Program-made: the position numbers and the translations under genes | Origin: an uncultured Bacteroidia bacterium | GTDB taxonomy: Bacteria > Bacteroidota > Bacteroidia > Bacteroidales > UBA932 | Length of the DNA stretch: 64,000 nt | Assembly: GCA_902788095.1 (NCBI GenBank) | Contig: CADAIT010000009.1 | Span: 29,442-93,441, forward strand | Reading direction: 5' to 3' | Notes under the pieces: generated by a model | What the model was told of the DNA's origin: nothing | Seen by the model: only the letters and a program-made list of their open reading frames with translations | Databases searched by the model: none | Shown here: piece after piece, positions 59,651-64,000 of the stretch | Numbering within the stretch: the first letter of the stretch is position 1 | How the letters are laid out: each line of letters opens with the position of its first letter

Positions 59651-59689
59651 CAAATATACGCATTTTTATTGAAAAATTCAGTATCTTTG
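59651..59689. promoter_or_regulatory. Divergent promoter region, TPR lipoprotein and sigma-54-type activator
   Basis: The minus strand has TATATTTG (59658-59651) toward the TPR gene. The plus strand has TATCTTTG (59682-59689), eight bases before the activator start at 59698. The -33 elements are weak on both sides. Confidence 0.5.
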
Positions 59690-59697
59690 CAGTATCT

Positions 59698-60900
59698 ATG
59701 GATTTGCAAGCGTTAAAAAACAAATACGACATCATCGGCAACGACTCCGCGCTGAACGACGCGCTGGAAACGGCCGTGAAATTTGCGCCCACCGGCCTCA
59801 GCGTCCTCATTCAGGGAGAAAGCGGCGTGGGCAAGGAGAGTTTCGCGCGCATCATCCATCAGTACAGCGCCCGCCGGCAGGGTTCTTTTTTTGCCGTCAA
59901 CTGCGGCGCGCTGCCCCGGGAACTGGTGAATTCAGAGTTGTTCGGCCATGTAAAAGGCTCGTTTACAGGTGCTTCCGACAATCGGAAAGGCTATTTCGAG
60001 GAGGCCGATGGCGGCACCCTGTTCCTGGACGAGATTGCGGAGCTCCCGCTGGAATCCCAGGCCCTGCTGCTGCGCGTGCTGCAAAGCGGCGAATACCGGA
60101 AAGTGGGTTCCAACAAGGTGGAGCACACGGATGTGCGCATCGTCGCGGCCACCAACGTGCATTTGTACGAGGCCGTGAAACGCGGCAAATTCCGGGAGGA
60201 CTTATACTTCCGCCTCAGTGCCGCCCAAATCCGCATCCCGGCCCTGAGAGACCGGAAATCAGACATTTACCTGCTGTTCCGCAAGTTCACTTCGGACTTC
60301 TCGGAGGTGAACGGCATGTGCAAGATATCCCTTCGGCCGGACGCCATCCGCCTGCTGGAAGGCTACCGCTGGCCGGGCAACATCCGCCAGCTACAGGGCT
60401 TTACGCAGTCGCTTACGGCCCAGGTATCGGTAAAAGTTACCCCGGCCCTGCAGCGTATCGAGCTCAGCGCCAGGGAATTGGAACCGTATATGCCCCGCGA
60501 GGAGGGGGAGCCGCTGCCGGCGCTCTACGACGGACCGCAGCCCTCATCGGCCTTCAATACGGACGAACGGCAGGCCATTTTCAAGGCCATTTTCGATTTG
60601 AAGCAGGAGGTGGATTCCCTGAAGGCCCGGCTGGACCGCCGGGAACTGCCCGCCCCGACGGCCCCCGTGCAGGAGGAAGCCGAATGGCAAGGACAGGAGG
60701 AAGAGCCTGAGCAGCAGCACATTGTGCATGTGCCGGCTCCGGCTCATGAAGAGACGCTGAGCGTGCGGCGCAATGAAGAGGACCTGATTCGCCAGGCGCT
60801 GGAAAAATACCACGGCAACCGCAAGAAGGCGGCCGAGGAACTGGGCATGAGCGAACGCACCCTGTATCGTAAACTTCCCGCAGAATACCGCAAGAAATGA
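59698..60900 (+). CDS. Sigma-54-interacting transcriptional activator (AAA+ and Fis HTH, no receiver)
   Basis: The 400-residue protein has a Walker A GESGVGKE (40-47), the sigma-54 contact loop GSFTGA (87-92), a Walker B GTLFLDEI (106-113), GYRWPGNIRQLQGF and a C-terminal Fis helix-turn-helix (NRKKAAEELGMSERTLYRKL). A glutamine- and glutamate-rich linker separates the two. There is no N-terminal sensory domain. It activates sigma-54 promoters; its target is unknown. It overlaps lptE by four bases (ATGA), an arrangement seen with lptE in several Bacteroidales. Confidence 0.93.
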   Translation: MDLQALKNKYDIIGNDSALNDALETAVKFAPTGLSVLIQGESGVGKESFARIIHQYSARRQGSFFAVNCGALPRELVNSELFGHVKGSFTGASDNRKGYFEEADGGTLFLDEIAELPLESQALLLRVLQSGEYRKVGSNKVEHTDVRIVAATNVHLYEAVKRGKFREDLYFRLSAAQIRIPALRDRKSDIYLLFRKFTSDFSEVNGMCKISLRPDAIRLLEGYRWPGNIRQLQGFTQSLTAQVSVKVTPALQRIELSARELEPYMPREEGEPLPALYDGPQPSSAFNTDERQAIFKAIFDLKQEVDSLKARLDRRELPAPTAPVQEEAEWQGQEEEPEQQHIVHVPAPAHEETLSVRRNEEDLIRQALEKYHGNRKKAAEELGMSERTLYRKLPAEYRKK

Positions 60901-61436
60901 TGTCGCATACCTCCATACGGAACGTTTTTCATGCCGGCCTCCGTGCCGTCGTGGCTGCCCTGGCCTTGTGCCTGGTGTCTTCCTGCGGCATCTATTCCTT
61001 CTCCGGCACCTCCATCCAGCCGGATGTGAAGACCATCACCATCCCGTACGTGGAGTACAAGGCCCTGCGGGTGAATCCGTCCCTCTCCGGCCAGTTCACG
61101 GAGGCCCTGCAGGAGAAATTCCGCAGGCTCACCAGCCTGGAGCAGGTGGATACGGACGGCGACCTGGAACTGGTCTGTGAAATTACCGGTTACGATGTCA
61201 AGGCCACGGCGGTAACCGCGGACGAAATGGCGTCCCAAAGCCGCCTTACCGTTACCGTAAAAGTAGATTTTACCAACAAGAAATATCCGGAAGACAACGT
61301 GGAGAACAAATCGTTCAGTGCCTATGAGGACTTCGATGCCACCTTGTCGCTGGATTCCGTGGAGGCCACGCTCTGCGAAACCATCGTAGAGAAAATCGTA
61401 GAAGACGTCTTCAACGCAACCGTTGCGCAATGGTAG
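60897..61436 (+). CDS. lptE: LPS-assembly lipoprotein LptE
   Basis: The 179-residue lipoprotein has a lipobox (CLVSSC) followed by GIYSFSGTSIQPDVKTITIP, typical of Bacteroidetes LptE, and the beta-alpha core (GQFTEALQEKFRRLTSLEQV). It plugs the LptD barrel. The start overlaps the activator stop, and the stop overlaps the next gene by seven bases. Confidence 0.9.
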   Translation: MMSHTSIRNVFHAGLRAVVAALALCLVSSCGIYSFSGTSIQPDVKTITIPYVEYKALRVNPSLSGQFTEALQEKFRRLTSLEQVDTDGDLELVCEITGYDVKATAVTADEMASQSRLTVTVKVDFTNKKYPEDNVENKSFSAYEDFDATLSLDSVEATLCETIVEKIVEDVFNATVAQW

Positions 61437-62023
61437 AGTCCTCTTATATCAATATCCACACCCTGACGCTGGACGAGCTGGCGGGAGTGGTGAACCTGTA
61501 CCCCTGGTACGGTGCCGCCCGCGTGGAGTTGTGCCGGCGCATGGCCGCCATGGGGGAGGATTGGGGAGAAGAACAGTTTGCGGCGGAGGCCCTGTTTGTC
61601 CCGGACCGCAGCAAGGTGGCCGTCCTCCTGCGCCAGGGCCGTCAGGCCGATTGCTCGGACAAGGACCTGGAGGCCTTGCTCTCGTCCTACATGGATCCGT
61701 CGGCCCGGGAAGAATCGGACGAGCATCAGGTCCGCGTGGTCGGGGGCGATTATTTCTCACAGGCCCAGTACGACAACGTGCGCCAGAGCGGGGACAGGAT
61801 TTTCTCCCGTTTTGCGGCAAAAACCCCTCAGGAAGCATCCGGAGAGGACGATTCCGGGGCCCGGATGGCAGACCGTTTCGCCACCGAAACCCTCGCCCGC
61901 ATCTTCCAGGAACAGGGCCGTCCGGAGGAGGCTCGGCGCATTTATTCCCGTCTGATTTTGGAAATCCCGGAAAAAAGTGCTTACTTTGCAACCCTTATCG
62001 AAAATTTAGATAAAAATATATGA
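61430..62023 (+). CDS. Conserved Bacteroidales hypothetical protein with helical-repeat character
   Basis: The 197-residue protein begins MVESSYINIHTLTLDELAGV and includes a predicted helical repeat at its end (ARIFQEQGRPEEARRIYSRL, then ILEIPEKSAYFATLIENL), a single TPR-like unit. The middle is acidic and low in structure. No signal peptide, so it is likely cytosolic. Its position between lptE and secG matches other Bacteroidales. No function is known. It overlaps both neighbours. Confidence 0.7.
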   Translation: MVESSYINIHTLTLDELAGVVNLYPWYGAARVELCRRMAAMGEDWGEEQFAAEALFVPDRSKVAVLLRQGRQADCSDKDLEALLSSYMDPSAREESDEHQVRVVGGDYFSQAQYDNVRQSGDRIFSRFAAKTPQEASGEDDSGARMADRFATETLARIFQEQGRPEEARRIYSRLILEIPEKSAYFATLIENLDKNI

Positions 62024-62370
62024 ACGCAGCGTTTACAGTTTTGGTCGTTCTCATTATCATCGCGGCCATTCTCCTGATTGCAGTCGTCCTCCTGCAGAAC
62101 GGAAAGGACGGCGGCCTGGCAACCAATTTCACTTCCGCCAACCAGACCCTGGGCGTGCGCCAGACGGCCACCATCCTGGAAAAAGCCACCTGGTACCTCG
62201 TGGCCTTCATTCTGGTGGTTTCCGTCATCACCGTATTCGTCGGCCGCGGCAACACCCGTGGCGGTTCCAACGAAGTCATCAGCACGGAAATCCTGAACCA
62301 GGTGGAGCAGAGCGCAGAAGATGCGCCCGCTTTCCCCGTCTCCCAGGAAAACCCGGAAGTCGCCGAGTAA
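62020..62370 (+). CDS. secG: Preprotein translocase subunit SecG
   Basis: The 116-residue protein has two transmembrane helices (VLVVLIIIAAILLIAVVLLQ-like, then WYLVAFILVVSVITVF) around the SecG loop LLQNGKDGGLATNFTSANQT. It stabilises SecYEG and aids SecA cycling. Start overlaps the previous stop by four bases. The C-terminal tail is acidic. Confidence 0.95.
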   Translation: MNAAFTVLVVLIIIAAILLIAVVLLQNGKDGGLATNFTSANQTLGVRQTATILEKATWYLVAFILVVSVITVFVGRGNTRGGSNEVISTEILNQVEQSAEDAPAFPVSQENPEVAE

Positions 62371-62375
62371 TCCTC

Positions 62376-62405
62376 TGTCATTCCGAGCGCAGTCGAGGAA
62401 TCTCC
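62376..62405 (+). repeat. Interspersed repeat, diverged copy
   Basis: It starts TGTCATTCCGAGCGCAGTCG and ends GGAATCTCC, similar to the copy at 27028-27055. It lies between the secG stop and its terminator. Confidence 0.65.
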
Positions 62406-62420
62406 CCTCTTGACCCTTCA

Positions 62421-62447
62421 GCCGCTTGCCTCCCCGCAAGCGGCTTT
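62421..62447 (+). terminator. Rho-independent terminator after secG
   Basis: A perfect 8-bp stem GCCGCTTG / CAAGCGGC with an 8-nt loop is followed by a short TTT. Confidence 0.7.
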
Positions 62448-62464
62448 GTCGCATTGTCCCGAAC

Positions 62465-62479
62465 CTGCCAAAATGTCAG
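62465..62479. promoter_or_regulatory. Near-palindrome upstream of clpB (possible heat-shock operator)
   Basis: CTGCCAAAATGTCAG has arms CTGCCA and TGTCAG with one mismatch. It lies 55 nt before the clpB start, where a stress regulator could bind. No -7 box of good quality is seen. Confidence 0.35.
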
Positions 62480-62534
62480 TAAAACGGGAACGGAACGGAG
62501 ATTGCCATAGTTCGGTCAAAAGGAGAAATGAACT

Positions 62535-64000
62535 ATGGCAGAAAACAATAACAACAACAGCTTTTTGGAGCGATTCGCCATCAACCTGAACGAGCGGGCG
62601 GCCCAAGGAAAACTGGACCCCGTAATCGGCAGGGATGACGAAATCCGCCGTGTTCTGCAGATTCTTTCCCGCAGAACCAAGAACAACCCTATCCTGGTGG
62701 GCGAGCCCGGCGTGGGCAAGACCGCCATCTCGGAAGGCATCGCCCAGAACATCGTGAACGGGCAGGTGCCGGAAAACCTGAAAACGAAGAAAGTGTACTC
62801 CCTGGACATGGGCGCCCTGATTGCAGGCGCCAAGTACCAAGGCGAGTTCGAGGAGCGCCTGAAGGGCGTGGTGAAAGAAGTGGTGGACAGCGCCGGCGAG
62901 ATTATCCTCTTTATCGACGAAATCCACACGCTGGTGGGCGCCGGCCGCACATCCGGAGCCATGGACGCCTCCAATATTCTGAAACCGGCACTGGCCCGCG
63001 GCGAGCTCCGCACCATCGGCTCGACCACGCTGGACGAGTACCAGAAATACTTTGAGGCCGACAAGGCCCTGGAACGCCGTTTCCAGATGGTGATGGTGGA
63101 CGAGCCCTCGCCGGCGGAGAGCATCGCCATCCTCCGCGGCCTCAAGGAGCGCTATGAGAACCACCACAAGGTGCGCATCGAAGACGACGCCCTCATCGCC
63201 GCCGTGAACCTCAGTCACAGGTACATCACCTCGCGTTTCCTGCCCGACAAGGCCATCGACCTGGTGGACGAAGCGGCGTCCAAGCTGCGCCTGGAAATGA
63301 ACTCCGTGCCGGAGCCCATCGACGAGCTTAACTCCGCCATTCGTCAGAAAGAAATTGAGCGTGAGGCGATTAAGCGCGAAGGCGTTTCCGTGAAACTGGA
63401 AAAGCTGGAGGCCGAACTCAAGGAGCTGCAGGACAAGCGAGAAGGTCTGATGAAGCGCTGGAACGAGGAAAAAGATACCCTGAACGGGCTGCAGACGGCC
63501 CGCCAGGAGATGGAAGACCTGAACTTGCAGGCCAAAACCGCCGAGAGAAGCGGTGACTACGCCAAGGTGGCCGAAATCCGATACGGCCGCATGGCCGACA
63601 CGCAGAAGCGCATCGACGAACTCACCGCCAAGGCCGAAGCCATCAAAGAACCGCTTGTGACAGAGGCTGTTACGCCGGAAGACATTGCCGAGGTCGTGGC
63701 CAAGTGGACCGGCATCCCCGTGAAACGGATGCTGGAAAGCGAGAAAGACAAGCTCCTGCGCATGGAGGCGGAACTGCACAAGCGCGTGGTGGGCCAGGAC
63801 GAGGCCATCCGTGCCGTTGCCGATGCCGTCCGCCGCAACCGAGCGGGCCTGAGCAATGAAAAGCGGCCCATCGGCTCGTTCCTGTTCATGGGGACCACGG
63901 GCGTGGGCAAGACCGAACTGGCCAAGGCGCTGGCGGAGTTCCTGTTCAACGACGAAAACATGATGACGCGTATCGACATGAGCGAATACCAGGAGCGGCA
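62535..64000 (+). CDS. clpB: ClpB-type AAA+ disaggregase lacking the N-terminal Clp_N domain (runs off the window)
   Basis: The open frame of 488 codons continues past the window end. It starts [20 protein letters not shown] and enters the first AAA+ domain at once ([20 protein letters not shown], Walker A GEPGVGKT, Walker [14 protein letters not shown]). The ClpB middle domain follows ([42 protein letters not shown]), then the second Walker A ([12 protein letters not shown]). The roughly 140-residue N-domain of standard ClpB is missing, and the 164 nt upstream cannot encode it. The start is supported by AGGAG about ten bases upstream, rare in this window. It refolds aggregates with DnaK. Confidence 0.92.
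   Translation, partial: MAENNNNNSFLERFAINLNERAAQGKLDPVIGRDDEIRRVLQILSRRTKNNPILVGEPGVGKTAISEGIAQNIVNGQVPENLKTKKVYSLDMGALIAGAKYQGEFEERLKGVVKEVVDSAGEIILFIDEIHTLVGAGRTSGAMDASNILKPALARGELRTIGSTTLDEYQKYFEADKALERRFQMVMVDEPSPAESIAILRGLKERYENHHKVRIEDDALIAAVNLSHRYITSRFLPDKAIDLVDEAASKLRLEMNSVPEPIDELNSAIRQKEIEREAIKREGVSVKLEKLEAELKELQDKREGLMKRWNEEKDTLNGLQTARQEMEDLNLQAKTAERSGDYAKVAEIRYGRMADTQKRIDELTAKAEAIKEPLVTEAVTPEDIAEVVAKWTGIPVKRMLESEKDKLLRMEAELHKRVVGQDEAIRAVADAVRRNRAGLSNEKRPIGSFLFMGTTGVGKTELAKALAEFLFNDENMMTRIDMSEYQER

Noticed and set aside
1-64000. CRISPR arrays or cas genes
   Set aside because: The only tandem repeats are the 23-bp set near dnaE and the 25-bp pair before glyS; neither has spacers, and no cas gene is present.

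Overview
The window is a chromosomal segment from a high-GC member of the Bacteroidales. The evidence is several SusC/SusD-type outer-membrane genes, a fused SecDF, an archaeal/eukaryote-type glycyl-tRNA synthetase, TonB-family and DUF4249/DUF4876/DUF6850 proteins, and promoters of the Bacteroidetes form TTTG-N19/20-TAnnTTTG with almost no Shine-Dalgarno sequences. The base composition would fit a Rikenellaceae/Cryptobacteroides-like lineage, but I cannot place it more exactly from this sequence alone.

Layout. 1-3255: the 5' part of one susC on the minus strand, a broken Rpn-type nuclease gene and an Mpi-like serine invertase, bounded by two near-identical susC leaders in inverted orientation. 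3256-14354: a complete susC/susD locus with two surface lipoproteins, then a lipoprotein subtilase and a small lipocalin-like lipoprotein beyond a terminator. 14462-21148: a TonB receptor/DUF4249/MG2-plug/PorV-like cassette. 21150-29534: a housekeeping block (hflX, ybeY, mnmG, ruvA, sufS, sufE, an MIP18-family gene, folK, glyS) with two parS-like sites at the 3' end of mnmG. 29538-33628: a membrane-anchored HTH protein, a TonB-family protein and an ABC exporter operon. 33689-39761: a second TonB cassette with DUF6850 and DUF4876 partners. 39979-42280: hicAB, a ThiL-like gene without the usual active-site acids, and a DUF4923 protein. 42281-49584: dnaE and secDF, with structured repeats on both sides of dnaE. 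49741-52379: a PD40 protein, a YhhN protein and a tRNA-Ser unit followed by a folded RNA region. 52380-53190: an AT-rich islet with orphan ORFs. 53194-59613: a five-gene minus-strand operon (OmpA/TPR lipoprotein, membrane LytTR regulator, sodium:solute symporter, histidine phosphatase, and a PAP2 phosphatase fused to a VanX-type dipeptidase). 59698-64000: a sigma-54-type activator, lptE, a TPR-like gene, secG, and the start of a ClpB that lacks its N-domain.

Functionally, three nutrient-uptake cassettes are mixed with core translation, Fe-S, secretion and replication genes. The best leads for something new are the invertase between inverted susC leaders, the PAP2-VanX fusion and its operon, the parS pair beside mnmG, the covarying hairpin repeats that bracket dnaE, and the folded RNA in the tRNA-Ser transcript. 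All functional calls rest on reading motifs; no database search was possible.
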